The notes: generated by a model from the sequence alone, not told the origin. Shown: positions 1 through 11,898, numbered from the stretch's first letter. The stretch: DNA of 64,000 nucleotides from Elymus sibiricus (GCA_039707655.1 CM077667.1:59115628-59179627), one strand, 5' to 3'. Made by a program: numbers and translations.

Positions 1-890
1 GGTCTCTGGTTAATTGGGCCTCTTCTCTCAACCCAACTAGCTAGAAAAGTCGGGATCCATTAGTCGTTGCGACCTCACAACCCGATCGATCTGTATTCAT
101 CCCTTCCGTCATGCCTCTTCCTCTTCTATGCCGACGAAAAAGGCGACGGCGTCGCGTAATCTTCCGACATCGGCTCTACCACTCCCATGTGACTGTCAAC
201 GGCTATGGCGGTGCTGCACCTTCCCCATAATCGTCGCAATCCTTTTGCTCGCAGACTTTGGTTGCGCACAGCCGCACACCACATCCGCCGGTAAGGGCAT
301 CGTCGGATCCCCATTGAGCTGAGGTGGACAGCATGGACCCATCTCCTAGGAGGCAGAACGTCAGCGGCGAATCCAACCCAGATCCGTTGGGTTCTTCAGT
401 AATTTGAAGTCCGATCATCCAAGCCATCTCCCCTCTTGTTCCTTTTCTCCTCAAACTCGCATGCCTCTAAATAATTAGATTTCTCTTTTAGTTCTTTCCA
501 TTCCAATGGTGCATTATTTTCGAGATCCGCATTTTTCTTTTGATTGACATGTTGATTTTGAGTTTAAGATGAATGAGCGTCAAGTCATGACAGGTGAGAG
601 TTAACATGGAGAGGGATGCTTCGGCCAAGAGTGTGGTGATGACCTCTAGCTTGGTAGAGTTCTAGTACGTAAGCCAACCATTGCAGTTGATAGATAGTGC
701 GTGAATGCTTTACATTCTCCATTGAAATTTATTGTAGGTAATTCTTGGTTACATTCTCCATTGAAACTTCTTATATTCAGTATATAAACTATTTCTCTTG
801 AATGCTACAAGTATATATTTCTCTTGGACATACATACGATTATATATTTTAAATTCTTTATAAACTATTTCTCTTGAATACTACAAGTAT
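1..890. other. Non-coding stretch, no gene recognised
   Basis: The first 890 bases hold only short open frames with no recognisable domain. Around 700-890 the sequence becomes AT-rich, with short repeated phrases (for example TATTTCTCTTG occurs at about 790 and 868). I see no RNA gene and no transposon terminus. Confidence 0.5.
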
Positions 891-891
891 A

Positions 892-1245
892 TCAATTATC
901 TCTCCTTAGTCTTGTCGGATTGCCCGCACCGAAGAACAATTTGGCAATCAAAAACCCCACCGGGTTCAAGCTTTGCGTCCAACCGCGGCAATGTCCACCG
1001 GTGTGGCGACCGCCTCTCCAGCAACGGCCCACCGCACTCCCGCCGGAGCCAACTTGGTGCTGGCCGAGAGGATGGTGATGGTGATGGTGCCCGAGATAAT
1101 AGTGACGGCCGAGGTGGTGGCGTCGGCCGAAAAGATGGTGGTGTTGATGGTAGCCGAGAGGATGGTGGTGCTGGTGGAGATGATGTTTTCTTCCCCGGGC
1201 ACCCTGTTTGAGTCCGTGCATGCCATTGGTTGGCTCGATCCATAA
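892..1245. repeat. GATGGTG-rich low-complexity tract
   Basis: From about 1060 to 1190 the plus strand repeats GATGGTG/GGTGGTG-type words, a degenerate trinucleotide-like minisatellite. Open frames here translate to His-rich or Val/Met-rich low-complexity peptides on both strands, as any GTG/CAC repeat would give. No gene is called. Confidence 0.55.
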
Positions 1246-1483
1246 CATATGTATGCTATGCTTGTCATGATTTTGGATCAAACAATGTGGTTGAAGTATT
1301 AGATTTTGGGTTAACTATGCATGTTTTATTCAAAATTCATGATGATGAAACTATATTTTATGACTGTTATGTTATGCATGTTTTAATTCAATATTTTTAT
1401 GATGTATACTGTGAAGTCTTTGAAGTTCATTCAACTAGAACAAAAAATCCATACAATTTTGTTTACTCCACTAAAGTTTAGGG

Positions 1484-1580
1484 GATCGGCTAGGTGCAGC
1501 CACCTATAGAGGAGTAAATTTTTACTCCTCTAACTTTACTCCGCCGGATCCTCCTTAAACTTTTAGGGGATCGGTTAGAA
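1484..1580. repeat. Short foldback and direct-repeat element, MITE fragment
   Basis: The phrase TTAGGGGATCGGCTAG is repeated as TTAGGGGATCGGTTAG about 85 bp downstream. Between them lies a palindrome with 11-bp arms (AGAGGAGTAAA / TTTACTCCTCT). This looks like the remnant of a small inverted-repeat element. No clean target duplication was seen. Confidence 0.4.
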
Positions 1581-1584
1581 ATGT

Positions 1585-2198
1585 GATGCCAAGCTAGTGA
1601 ATATTCGAACTAGCTCTTGTGCAGTTGTTCTCAGGTGTGTGTGTGTGTGTGCGCCTATATAAGGTTCCCGCATATATGAAGCTCATAATTTAGTTGCACT
1701 ACTATTGTCTGTGTAATGTGTACAGGCGTTCAATATATCGTATGCGCAACCACTGTCGAATGATCTTGCTTAACTGCTCGTACATCAATGATATGTTTAG
1801 GAAAATGAGACACCGAGGAACGAGGGGAACTAACCTGCTCGGCAACAGGAATGACTTTATCTTCGTTCCCAATGCCAAGGTCTCTGTTTCAAGTTAGAAT
1901 GAGTAGTGTACCTACAAGCAGGATGTCAACTACTACCAAGACAACACCCACACTTGGGCTGGACAGTGGGCCACCAATCTCATTCTTGGCTTGCTCAAGA
2001 GATAGGGCTGCCACTACAAAGACAATAGATTGCCACAAAGGAAGGCTGCCCTAAAAGAGAACGACGGCTTTGGCCGAGAACTTGACTGGGGTACTCGGTG
2101 CATCATCATCCTCTCCTCTGTCCCCGCTGAAGAAGCCGCACCTCATCGCTCCCGACCAGACCTCCCCGCAGCTAAGTGAATCCAAGAGAATCGAGTAC
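1585..2198. repeat. Dispersed block A, copy 1 (pairs with 15610-16203)
   Basis: About 600 bp aligns collinearly with 15610-16203. Both copies share the 'atgccaagctagtgaata' start, the 'tatataaggttcccgcat' phrase, and the stretch leading to the 'catcatcatcctctcctctg' motif. Short open frames in the two copies are similar (a Met-Phe-Arg-Lys-Met-Arg-His peptide), but both are broken by stops. The shared ancestor may have been genic; I cannot name it. Confidence 0.7.
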
Positions 2199-2204
2199 TG
2201 ATGA

Positions 2205-2300
2205 GTCGAGGAAGGAAACGTACTACGTACGGCGAATCAATCAGTCACCCTTTTCGTTTCGTCCGTTCTGCTTTTTCTTCTCTCTCAAAAACGTGAATGC
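2205..2300. repeat. Short segment shared with 40300-40380
   Basis: The phrase 'cccttttcgtttcgtccgt' followed by a CT-rich run and CTCTCAAAAACGTG occurs here and again at 40318-40375, just upstream of the DUF1618 gene. It may be a fragment of that gene's upstream region, duplicated and then cut off by the gypsy remnant that follows. Confidence 0.5.
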
Positions 2301-2329
2301 ATGCATGCTTCTCTCGCTCGCATGCAGGT

Positions 2330-3430
2330 TGACTTGCTCGCTCGCATTCCTTGATGTAGTGTGCCCTTGCGCTTGCGTTCATGTTCACTCGCTCTTGGAG
2401 TGGTAGCAAAAGTATGTCCAACGGGGACAAATGGTTGAAGCCGTAGACCACCTTGAAGGGAGACTTGCCGGTGGTGAAGTGGCGTGCGTGATTGTAGGCG
2501 TACTCGACGATGGGTAGGCACTCTTCCCATTACTTGATGTTCTTCTTGATCAACAAACAGAGTAGCGTAGTAGCGTAAAAGTAGCTTAAGAACTTGACAT
2601 TGTGGTTTGACACAATGGTCTTGGGGACTCCATGTAGTCTCAAGATTTCCCTACAAAAGAGATTTGCAACATGTGAAGCATCGTCGATCTTGTGACATGG
2701 AGTGAAATGTGTCATTTTGAAAAAAAAAACGGTTCACAAGAATAAATACGGAATCTTTGCCATTCTTAGTTCTTGGCAAACCAAGCACAAAGTCTATGCT
2801 TATATCTTCCCAAGGTGCAAAAGGTATTGGGAGTGGCATGTATAGATCATGGGATTGAGCTTTTGACTTAGCTTTGCGACATGTAGAGCAATGGTTGGTG
2901 AAGCATGCCACATCACGAAACTTCTTCAGCCAAAAGTACTTGTTGGAGAGCGTGACAAATGTCTTGTCACATCCAAAGTGACCTATGAGTCCTCCACCGT
3001 AAGCCTCTTGCAAAAGCAAAAAACAAAGAGAAGACTCGGGTATGCAAAGTTAGCTTGACATTTTGCATAAGGAATAGCAAAAGAACCATCATGCTCATAC
3101 AAGTCTTTGATATGTTCAAAACCAATGACATTCAATTCAAGTTGAGTAAATAGCATGCATTTGTGGGAAAGAGCATCTGCGACAACATTTTCTTTACCTT
3201 TGATGTACTTAATGACATAGGGAAAAGACTCAATGAATTCACTCCATTTGGCATGCCTTTTATTCAACTTGGTTTGACCTTTAAGATACTTGAGAGTTTC
3301 ATGATCGGTATGAATGACAAATTCACGTGGGTGAAGATAATGCTCCCAAACATGTAAGACTCTCACCAATGCATACAATTTTTTATCATATACTGGATAG
3401 TTAAGTTGAGCCCCGGAAAGTTTCTCGGTA
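2330..3430 (-). mobile_element. Ty3/gypsy retrotransposon pol remnant (RNase H and integrase)
   Basis: Reading the minus strand from 3430 downward gives a gypsy RNase H end ([43 protein letters not shown]). Next come the integrase zinc-binding segment (GHFG, then CSTCRKAKS) and the core start (PWEDISIDFVLGLPRTKNG). The core then shows [16 protein letters not shown], where active copies have an Asp-rich SDRDxKF motif. The stretch with the catalytic Glu is missing: the frame jumps to the WEECLP and PFKVVYGF C-terminal motifs. There are at least two frameshifts. No LTR, primer site, gag, protease or reverse transcriptase is present, so this is a dead fragment of about 1.1 kb. The superfamily is certain; the lineage is not assigned. 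Confidence 0.85.
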
Positions 3431-3569
3431 GTCTTAAGTCACACGCGCACCCCGCACATGGATGAATGACTCTCTCTCTGTTATATATAAACACATAGGT
3501 GGTCCTAGAAGAAGGAGAAGGCATGGTGGAGAGGAAGAGGAGGCTGCGGATTAGTTAGGTGACGCAAGC

Positions 3570-3845
3570 TAGACCCTTGATGGCTGGTCGGCGGGCATCC
3601 CTAAGGCGTTTAATGATGTGATGATGATGATAGTAGGGGCACAACTGTTTCCACTTTCCAAGGAAAAGGGATGATGATTAAGTGGCAAGGTGCACTCACG
3701 GCTATTCTGCTACTCCAATGCATGTGCGTGCAGTGTGGGGTACATGTAGGACAGACCACTACTTCATGGATAGATCTACTGTTGCGGTTGGGCTTAGAAT
3801 CTTCGTTTGAAAGGAAGACATACGGATCCTTGAATTGTGAGACAT
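3570..3845. repeat. Dispersed block C, copy 1 (pairs with 58560-58812)
   Basis: About 250 bp is shared with 58560-58812, including 'cgatggctggccggcg'-type text, AGTAGGGGC, 'ctgtttccactttccaag' and 'acggctattctgctactc'. Orientation is the same in both copies. Neither contains a coherent open frame. The intervening 3846-4270 holds nothing I recognise. Confidence 0.65.
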
Positions 3846-4280
3846 ATCTTCGTCTCGTCTCTTGCGCTTGGTGTGTGTTCACCTTAGTGGGCCAGCCTAT
3901 TAGAGCGGTTTGGGAATGTTCGATAGACCAACATCTAGCAAATTGATCTCTATCAATAGATCAATGTACTCTTTTTTTTTTCAGTACCAAAACTTGCATC
4001 CGTCATGCATACAATTTTAAGAAAACAATGAGTTTCACATTGCGACAAATCCGAAGAATAACCGTACGAAATGGAAATCAATGCGTCCTTTCAGCACTTG
4101 TAGAAAACCCATCCAGAATATTCCAGCGTGTTTGAAATGAGGCTTACCTCATCAAAATTGTCTAGTTGACATGCATGGTACTAGTTATGATACTCTCACT
4201 ACAAGCAGCCTAAGGAGCTTGGCAACATATGGTTATCCCTTATTTCCTGGTGCTTCCTTTTCCTATGTATATGAATTATC

Positions 4281-4689
4281 GGACGCGGCTGTCCTGATCC
4301 CGAGCTCATGTGAGCTCGGGTGAACAGTAAAATCGAAAAAATAGTAAAAAAATCGAACAAATCTGATTTTTTTTTGTGAGAAACATTGATGTTTTTCCCA
4401 CATGCTTGCAAAATTTCATCACTAGATGACATTCGTGGAAAATGTGGCAAAAAAAACAAAAACGATGTTCCAAAAAGTCTGTTTTTTGTAGCATTTTGGA
4501 GCATCGATTTTGTTTTTTTTGCTGCATTTTCCACGAAAGTCATATGGTGATGAAAATTTGCACGCATGTGGGAAAAACATCAATGTTTATCACAAAAAAA
4601 ATTCAGATTTTTTTGAAATGTTTTACTATTTTTTTGATTTTACTGTTCACACGAGCTCACATGAGCTCGTGATCAGAAGAGCACTTTCG
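4281..4689. mobile_element. Foldback MITE of Mutator type, 10-bp TSD
   Basis: The element is flanked by the 10-bp direct repeat ATGAATTATC (4271-4280 and 4690-4699). Its ends are long inverted repeats: left CCCGAGCTCATGTGAGCTCG, right the near-complement CACGAGCTCATGTGAGCTCG. The pairing continues through GTGAACAGTAAAATCGA and the TTTTTCCCACATG motifs almost to the centre near 4480. The long terminal inverted repeats and 9-11-bp duplication fit a non-autonomous Mutator-like element. It codes for nothing. Confidence 0.8.
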
Positions 4690-4859
4690 ATGAATTATCC
4701 ACATACACGGCGATTTCATACAGTAGTGCTTGTACACCTAGTCGTTGAGCAGTTGTACACTAATCGTGTTATATCCTTTCTGTTTCGGTTGCTAGTGCAG
4801 CTAAATTGTGAACTTTATATATCCATAGATCGACTCTATATAGCCGCACATCGCTCGCA

Positions 4860-5110
4860 TGAGTACTGTTCAAGCGCTAGCTCCAATTAATGTATTTACT
4901 AGCTTCACACGTAGTTGGTAGGATTCAACATACCTTGTTAATTAGATCAGAGTTGGCACGGTGAGTTAAACTAGAAGAGTTCGGTCCCGCATCTTTTGAA
5001 TTTAGATCTATCACATGATATTAGCTAGCTAAAGGCATTGTTGCTAAGTGGTGTATAAAACTTCAATGCTTTTAATTGAATTGTATTGTTTCCATGTAGC
5101 CTAAATGTGT
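4860..5110. repeat. Dispersed block D, copy 1 (pairs with 37135-38090)
   Basis: The stretch with 'agaagagttcggtcccgcat' and 'ttgctaagtggtgtataaaa' recurs at 37945-38070. An earlier part, around the TTGTTAATTA phrases, recurs again at 37160-37250. The right-hand copy is split by about 600 bp of other sequence. No gene is recognised in either copy. Confidence 0.6.
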
Positions 5111-5250
5111 ATTTCTAGAGAGAAAAAGTCATGATGTTCATTGCTGCACCAATCTTCAGTTTTTGTTTGAAACAATAGTTCCACCATAGTCATCTATGCT
5201 CATATTTACTTATTTAGAGTTCTTTTTGTCGGAATTGTAATACCTATTAT

Positions 5251-5873
5251 CAGGGGTGAAATCAGATTGGATTCCGATCCTTATATGTATACTATTCCAT
5301 ATTTAGTTTTGGATTCGGATGTAGAACGGATGCGGAATCGAATAGCGGATTATGTGGATTTGAACACCGGACTATGCGTATTAGGATATGGTACGATAAC
5401 ATAGCAACGTCAGGTCGGAAAAGGTCATTTATCATTTTCATATACGAGAAATACAAAATTTCTTTAAACTAAAATTGTACATAAACAATGAGAAAATATA
5501 AGTACTTACACGAACACATAAAGCATTAGATGGTATTAAAAAAGTCAAATAATCGCTAATAAACATGTGTCTTGTCTCATGAGTAAAGACTGCATTCACA
5601 TATTGCTAGTTAATACTCCTTATATTTTGGAACGGAATGAGTATTTAAAACTTCACCTATAAAAAAGATTCGAAATCTAGAAGGTCAGATTATCCGGTTA
5701 CAAAAAAGGATTATCGTACTATGAGGTGTATTAGTAATACGATATCCTATCAACTGGACTCGGTTCCGATCGGATTGTTTTCGGACGTGAAAAATCTTTT
5801 GCCCGTGCCCAGTAAAAACGAATTCGAAAGCGGTCTTGGACGAACATTGTCCTAACCACTTTTCACCCTTACG
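5251..5873. mobile_element. Possible non-autonomous hAT-like element
   Basis: The left edge CAGGGGTGAAATCAGATTGG and the right edge CCTAACCACTTTTCACCCTTA form imperfect terminal inverted repeats of the AGGGGTGAAA type common on plant hAT derivatives. The interior is AT-rich with repeated GGATTCGGAT-type phrases and no open frame. I could not find a matching 8-bp target duplication. The right edge sits 5 bp from a Helitron terminus, which may have disturbed it. Confidence 0.4.
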
Positions 5874-6940
5874 TGTTACTAGTACAAATGCCCGTGCGTT
5901 GCAACGGGCAAGAAAATCGCAAAACTTGCTTCATGTGTATTACAACTTGCTTCATGTGCATTACGCCTCATTTTTTATATTCAGTTCTGATAAACTTTTC
6001 AGAGCATGAATGTGGACGTGAAGAAGCTACTCTAATATTCGTCATCTGATGAAAGAGTAGTGGTGCATTTACATGAAATAGTCTGTTAATCGGTTTTATT
6101 TTTTTGTTTTTGGAGAAGCAAAATATTTCTTTTTTTCCTTTTTATTAGATTGAACATTTTTAAAAATTTTAAATTTAGAATTGGAACATTTTTTAAGCCG
6201 AACACTTTTTAACACATGATTTTTTAAAAAAAATTATGATTTTTCCTAATGTTGTGAATAATTTTAAATGTACTTTTAAAAAATATCGGAAGATTGTTTT
6301 GGAAATTTTGAGCATTTTTTAAAGCATGAACATGTAAAAAATGTGAATATCTTTTGAAACGCTATTAATCTTGAAAAACAAACACGCTCAATGTTCGCAG
6401 TTATAAAAATAGGATTGTTGGTGTCATGACCATGGAGTATTGAGTTTGAGAAAGTCGTAGTGACGTGATTCGGTGGCGCCTCCTTCAGCTTAGCACTAAC
6501 ACCGGGTGGAAGAGGAGTGGTGTATGTGTTTTTACTGGGATATATAGGCGATGGAATTGTTGTAAACTATTTGAGAGTTTAATAACTAATCCAAAAGTTT
6601 TCATAAAAAGTTCAAAACATTTTTTACTTTGTTGTATTTTTTATATAGGTAGCTGGTTGTTTGGTTTGAAGAGTTTTTTCATAGCAAATATGCACGTGTG
6701 TTGTCATGGAAGAAAAAAATGTGTCCACCAAAACAACGATCGATGCAGACGCCGGGGGCAGTAAGGTGCATGCCGAGGTATAGAAGAAATGCACATCCCA
6801 TTTTAATGTCCATTAATTCAATGCATGCTTGCATGGCAATACATGGATTGATTAGTTTTGCTTTAACCATGAGAACCGATGGTTAGGACGATAACGGTAC
6901 CCTACCCTAATAACACCAATTAGAAAGACTGAGGTTTGAC

Positions 6941-7330
6941 GGAAATGCAATTCGGCTCCCAGGTGCACGTGCTCCTGCCTGTGGAAAATAATTTTTGAAA
7001 TGTCAAAAAAATCATGACAAAAATTTTATGTGATCTTAGTCACATACAAATGCTAGCTGCAAATTTTGAGACAAAAAGGTTAAACATTTTGGGCTATGCA
7101 AAAAAAACAAATTGAACATCAAATGTTACCCCAAAATGTCACCCCAAATTTGTTTTTTTCACCAACGAAAAACTGCCGCTCCGTTTCACATGAAAATTGT
7201 CAAGCATGCTTGCGACACTAACACGAACATCGACAAAAAATTTCAGAATTTTTTGAAAACATTTAGTATTTTTTTTCACGTTACTGTTCATCCGGGTGCA
7301 TTTGCACCCGGGAGCCAAAACGCCTCCCCC
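6941..7330. mobile_element. MULE-type MITE, 10-bp TSD
   Basis: The 10-bp direct repeat GAGGTTTGAC flanks the element at 6931-6940 and 7331-7340. The inverted ends share GGCTCCCAGGTGCA (left) and, reverse-complemented on the right, GGCTCCCGGGTGCA. The 390-bp interior is A/T-run rich and has no gene. It resembles 4281-4689 in architecture but not in end sequence. Confidence 0.8.
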
Positions 7331-7364
7331 GAGGTTTGACGCTTATGTCTCATAAAGGTGCATC

Positions 7365-7515
7365 ATTCTTTCCGTGAGAGGCAACGGTCGCGTGGAGAGC
7401 CAAACGTTCACGGTAACTTCATCAATCTCAAGACTCATCATATCAATATCTATAGGGGTGAGTGTATGTACATGTTTATGAGAGCTTGCGTTTGTACCGT
7501 GTTTCTCAAAAGAAG
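7365..7515 (+). mobile_element. SINE 3' fragment
   Basis: The stretch ending 'ataggggtgagtgtatgta', then GAGAGCTTGCG and TACCGTGTTTCTCAAAAG, matches the tail of the complete SINE at 10502-10804. The tRNA-like head is missing. It is therefore a 5'-truncated copy or an older, decayed insertion. Confidence 0.65.
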
Positions 7516-7859
7516 GATCCCTTTAACCTTTGCATGTAGCAATTAAATGTGCAGTGAATTGAACCGAAAAAATAATCGCAAGTGTTTAGTGACTCATTCA
7601 TGTCTTTCAATGGCAATGATGGTAGGATTTTTGGTGTCCCCAATTAATTTTTTTTATGAAGCTGCAATCATGTCTTTAGACGACACATCCTTTGTCATCG
7701 CTCTATCATCGGATGAAAGAGCAGTGGTGCATTGAAATGGGATTGTTTATATACAACTTGTTGTTAATATTCGAAAGAAAGCAAGTTCTTACTATGATGT
7801 TTTTAGAAAAATCTTGGTTGTTTTGTTTGCAGCATTATATCATCTACAACCACAAACAC

Positions 7860-9060
7860 TAAAATTTGGTCCCCAACCGCCCGGACACGCTCCGGACACG
7901 CCCAGACGCGTCCGCAGGCAATGACCAGACAACACATACAAATTGGATTCCACAATCGAATACCACATTTTTAAATCATGAAATCCATATTATTGTATGC
8001 AACATGAAACCTAATCTAAGCGGAGCTCGTTTGGCTCCATCGTGCCCATGTCGGCGGCCGGCTGTGCCCCTTGAAGTGTTGCTCCAGTCGCCGATGAGGT
8101 AGAGTAGGACATGTGATACGTACCAGCTCACGAGACTCGAGTGGCCGCCGTCTCCCATGCCCTACTCTTCCTCGTCGGAGCCCATCGCGTGCACGTTGCC
8201 GGTGGACGTTGGATCGACGATGGACCCGTCGTGGAAGGAGCCGACGACATCCACCACGACGCGGTTGCGGTACCAGGGTGGCCGTGCACCATACGTGGCA
8301 CCGGAGAGGGTGACTCCACCACGCCAATGTCTGCCGTGAGGGCTGCTACCGCCTCCCGCGCTTGCTGTCTCGCACGGCAGGAACACCGCGCCATACTTGC
8401 ATCAGGAGACACCCATGAGTTCACCTCCGCCTCGGCGCGCCAACGTAGCAGTTACGCATCTGCTAGCACGTTGGGACGCCAAATAGTCTGCACCAACTCC
8501 GGTGAGGTAGTGGCGGCACACCTCACGTCGGATCCATGCGCCATTTGGGGGACGCAACGGCATCCCAGCGGAAGGAGCGCAGCTAATGCCGTTGGGCGGC
8601 CTCCTCCCAGGAGCGACGCAGTGCTAGGCGGACGACGATCTCCTCCCCGGGGCCGCGTGGGATGAGCTCCGGGTCAATGGATATGGGAGGTGTAAGAATG
8701 GGATCCGCTGCCCATCATGCCGGAGACGATGGAGAGATCGCCGCATGGGAGCTTGTGGGCATAGGGAAGTGGACTTCAGGGGAGTTGAGTGGAGTGGGAT
8801 GCGGCTAGGGTTTGGGCTGAAGTGCGGGTATGATCCAACTTATGTGGGGTCAGATGGGCCATCGTGACCGAATCCGACGTGGCATGCACGTCTAAGCGTC
8901 CCATAGCCCTCCAGATACAGGCTGGATATGAAAAGTGTCGGTCAGTCCAAGTGTTTGGGCCGGAAATGGGGCATCTGGTTGGATGACAATTTTTGGTTCG
9001 AGAATTGACCGAGCAGCGCGTTTGGGACAGGTACGACAGGTCTGTCTGTGGATGGTCTTA
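7860..9060. other. GC-rich unassigned segment, possible non-autonomous DNA element
   Basis: The GC-rich stretch at 8020-8800 gives overlapping open frames of up to 174 codons in several frames on both strands, which is expected of GC-rich DNA. None shows a domain. The left flank has repeated CGGACACGC-type words (7880-7915). The right flank has phrases like GCGCGTTTGGGAC (9015-9030), typical of small grass DNA elements. No inverted repeats with a target duplication could be fixed, so its nature stays open. Confidence 0.3.
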
Positions 9061-9239
9061 TATTTTCATCCTTTCTTTTTACACTCTTTGCACTCCCCAG
9101 ACATAAGTATTTCACGGATTGTGCCTCAAAAAAAACATACACTGTAGGTTGCCTAAAAAAAACGTAGACTGTAGATTCTTTCTCTAGAAAGCACACGCAC
9201 TTTGGAGATACGCACACATGCCTCCTTCCTCGTTCTCTC

Positions 9240-9950
9240 CGCATGTCTCTCCAAGCTTCCTGTTTTTCTCTTCCTCCGTTGGCCCCTCGCCCCTCCCTCT
9301 CCCTCCCCCTTCCTAATTAGTAGGTTGCAACCCTAGTGCACGAGGCGATCGCCGGGGCGTGGAGGTGTCTGCAGCCTAGCTTGTCTGCCCGCTGCTCCAT
9401 CATGGCTGTCCTGGTTCTTGGTGTCCCCCTCTTTGGAGGGGCAGGTTCTAAAATTTGTCTTCTTTTTGCCTTAATATAAATCCCCTGCTTTCTCTCTGCT
9501 TGATCTACTCAGAGCTCACCGGTCTGGTCTGGATTTGGATTGAGTACTCTGCTTGATCTATTGAAAGCTCACCGGTCTGGTCTCGATTTGGATTGAGTAC
9601 GACACGCTCGTGACCCGTTGCCCTCTTGTCCCCTCCTCATGGGGTTCGACGAGTTGCACCCTGATCTTCCTTCAATCTTATTTATTCTTAGCCTGTTTAT
9701 TCAAGGGGTCGGTCCGCCGATTGTGCTATTCCCAGGTATTCCATCGGAGTCAATTCGAGTGCCTTTGCTCCCTCTTCCCCTGTGTAAGGGTTATAATTCG
9801 TTGTTCTATTCCCTTCCTCTCGGCTTGTTGATTTCTTATGCGGCAAGGCCATCCGCACAGACGAAACGTTGTGCGATAACGACGTACCGAACGTTGCTTT
9901 CCGGCGAAGTTGGCGGAGGTGACATTGGGTAGACTTGAGGTGAACTGGCA
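9240..9950. repeat. Unassigned segment with a 52-53-bp direct duplication
   Basis: Between about 9496 and 9600 a unit starting CTCTGCTTGATCTA and ending 'tttggattgagta' occurs twice in tandem with small differences. The surrounding sequence is CT-rich and resembles a gene leader. Short open frames up to 9930 show no known domain. Inside Helitron 1 this could be a captured gene fragment, but I cannot identify the source. Confidence 0.45.
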
Positions 9951-10501
9951 ATTAAATTACGTGGATTTTCGGTCGAGCCTTTCATCTTGTAGCAGCCAAT
10001 TTTGTGCGAAATCCTGATCGGGACACCCATGACTCCGTATTGGAGTTATTCCCGTATGCAAACGGACGCACGAGTTAAAGAAAAATCAACCCAATAGTCC
10101 AACCGTCGTACGTGATCAAGCTGTGGTACGTGAAGTTGCTGCTCGTACGTGAACAAAATAGCACGGACGGACGGCCGTACGAGACCAAAACTAACCGAAA
10201 AAAAACTAATCGCGGGACGAAACCAAAAATATCACCTTGCTTTATTAGTAATATATATATATATATATATAATATAATATATATATACTAAGACATATGC
10301 CCGTGCGTTGCAACGGGGAAATAAATTAGGTTTAGAAAAAATACATTCTCCGAACAATTTTAGGCCTCCAACGCTACACAAAATCCAGTCGAAACGCTCG
10401 GCGCGCGGCATCCGGAGGAACATTTATTCGCGCAGACACCATCCTTCCTACTCAAGTTAGAATTCTTCCTTCCTTTAATACCCCAAGTGTCATGCAACGT
10501 G

Positions 10502-10804
10502 CGAACCAACCTGTGGTTGGATGGTTAGAGGGACTGTGGTATCCCCAGCCCATCAGAGTTCAAATCCTGGTGCTCGCATTTATTCCTGGAATTATTTCAG
10601 GATTTCCGGCGATGCGCATTCAGTGGGAGGAGACGTTCCCGTCGACGACGAGGTGCCTACGGTGACTTCGTAAATTTCAAGATGATATGCCGGCTCAGTC
10701 TCTCGGAGGTGCTCATAGGGGTAGGGTGTGCGTGTGTGCGTTCATAGGGGTGAGTGTATGCGCGTGTATATGAGCGCTTGCGTCTGTACTGTGTTCAAAA
10801 AAAA
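10502..10804 (+). mobile_element. tRNA-derived SINE, full length, 17-bp TSD
   Basis: The 17-bp direct repeat AAGTGTCATGCAACGTG flanks the element exactly (10485-10501 and 10805-10821). The head has a pol III box A-like sequence (TGGATGGTTAGAGGG, about 10519-10533) and a box B (GTTCAAATCC, 10558-10567) with tRNA-like spacing. The body ends with an A-run after TACTGTGTTC. The 303-bp length, A tail and clean duplication mark a fairly recent retroposition by a LINE enzyme. Confidence 0.88.
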
Positions 10805-11811
10805 AAGTGTCATGCAACGTGTGTCCTTCCTTGCATGTGAATATCACTCACTGTAGCCCACAATATCTGAAATCCCACACGTCCGTGTTTCCTTCCTTGC
10901 ATGTTCCTTCCAACCCACACACACAATTCTTCCATAGTTCTTTTTAGCCCACACGTCCCTGTTTCCTTCCTTGCATGTTCCTTCCAACCCCCACACACAA
11001 TCCATCCTAGTTCTTTTAGCCCACACGTGTTAATTCTTTTAGGCCACACGTCCCTCTTTGCAGGGTGCAGCACGTGCCAAATCCATCCTTCCTTTCACGA
11101 GTTTGATCCCCTCTCGTCCGTTTTCACCTTGCTGGTATTACAGCCAACTTGCTAACCTATATAAACTGGTGGGAATCGTCTTAAAGGAGCGAGGTGGGAT
11201 TATTTCACATGAAATATCGATGCTCGGTTGGGTCGTTGCAGCCTATTGGACTGGAGATTATGTTTTTCTCATGTGGCTCGCGGCCCAGAAAAGGCCTAGC
11301 AACGATTAGTGGATGCTGAAATAGGCCCAGCGATTTGATTAAAAAAAGGCCATGCAAGCAGCCTTTAGTAGAGTTTGGAGAGCCATCTGGTCACGAACAT
11401 GTGCTAGCTCACTTGGTTAACTCAGTTAAGTCTGAATGAGAGGTCAGGAGTTCGATTTTCCACTCTGACATATAATTTTCCCATGATTTTAGGGCGTGAC
11501 CGCGGTGGGCCTATTTTTTTCACTGTGGCGTGACGTGGACGATGGGTCCATCAGGCAAGCGTGTATTTTTTTTCCTCCTCGTGTTGCACTAAAGCTGGGC
11601 CAATGGACAGCCTACAGGCCCAAGTCCAAGAGCAAAACGTCTTTGACGTACTGGGATCAAGCAGCGTTTAGTACCACCTCGTACGTGAGCAAAATAGGAC
11701 GGACGGACCGCCCGTACGTGACCAAAACTAACGAAAAAAAACTAATCGTGGGACGAAACCAAAAATATCACCTTGCTTTATTAGTAAAAAAAAATAAAAA
11801 TAAATAAATAA

Positions 11812-11815
<4 letters not shown>

Positions 11816-11898
<83 letters not shown>
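11816..11898. repeat. (TA)n microsatellite, about 41 units
   Basis: About 83 bp of uninterrupted TA follows an A/TAAA-rich run at 11786-11815 and leads into GGTATAGGTATAGATATAG. A similar shorter AT tract lies at 10251-10288. Such tracts are polymorphic and prone to assembly error. Confidence 0.95.

Larger units (their letters stand above)
5879..10250 (-). mobile_element. Putative Helitron 1 (3' end at 5879)
   Basis: On the minus strand the left edge reads as a Helitron 3' end: a GC hairpin (arms GCCCGT and ACGGGC within 5889-5908), a 7-nt spacer, then CTAG at 5879-5882 followed by host T. The presumed 5' end is the AT-rich TTATTAGTA region near 10240-10250, which matches the 5' region of the neighbouring copy at 11675-11790 for about 115 bp. 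No Rep/helicase gene is present, so it is non-autonomous. It carries younger insertions (6941-7330, 7365-7515) and GC-rich unassigned sequence. The 5' end is blurred by an AT microsatellite. Confidence 0.55.

Noticed and set aside
892..1281. His-rich 129-codon frame as a metal-binding protein gene
   Set aside because: It is the translation of a GTG/CAC low-complexity tract; overlapping frames on both strands are equally open and no gene context exists.
4306..4672. Similar peptides encoded on both strands (CFFC, HVGKTSMF) as a duplicated small gene
   Set aside because: They are the two arms of a foldback MITE, so the likeness is inverted-repeat symmetry.
8016..8665. 174-codon plus-strand and 98-103-codon minus-strand frames as genes
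   Set aside because: Open frames overlap on both strands in a GC-rich patch, without a domain, splice signal or promoter.
10502..10570. tRNA gene suggested by box A and box B
   Set aside because: No cloverleaf with an acceptor stem can be formed. The poly-A tail and 17-bp duplication show a tRNA-derived SINE.
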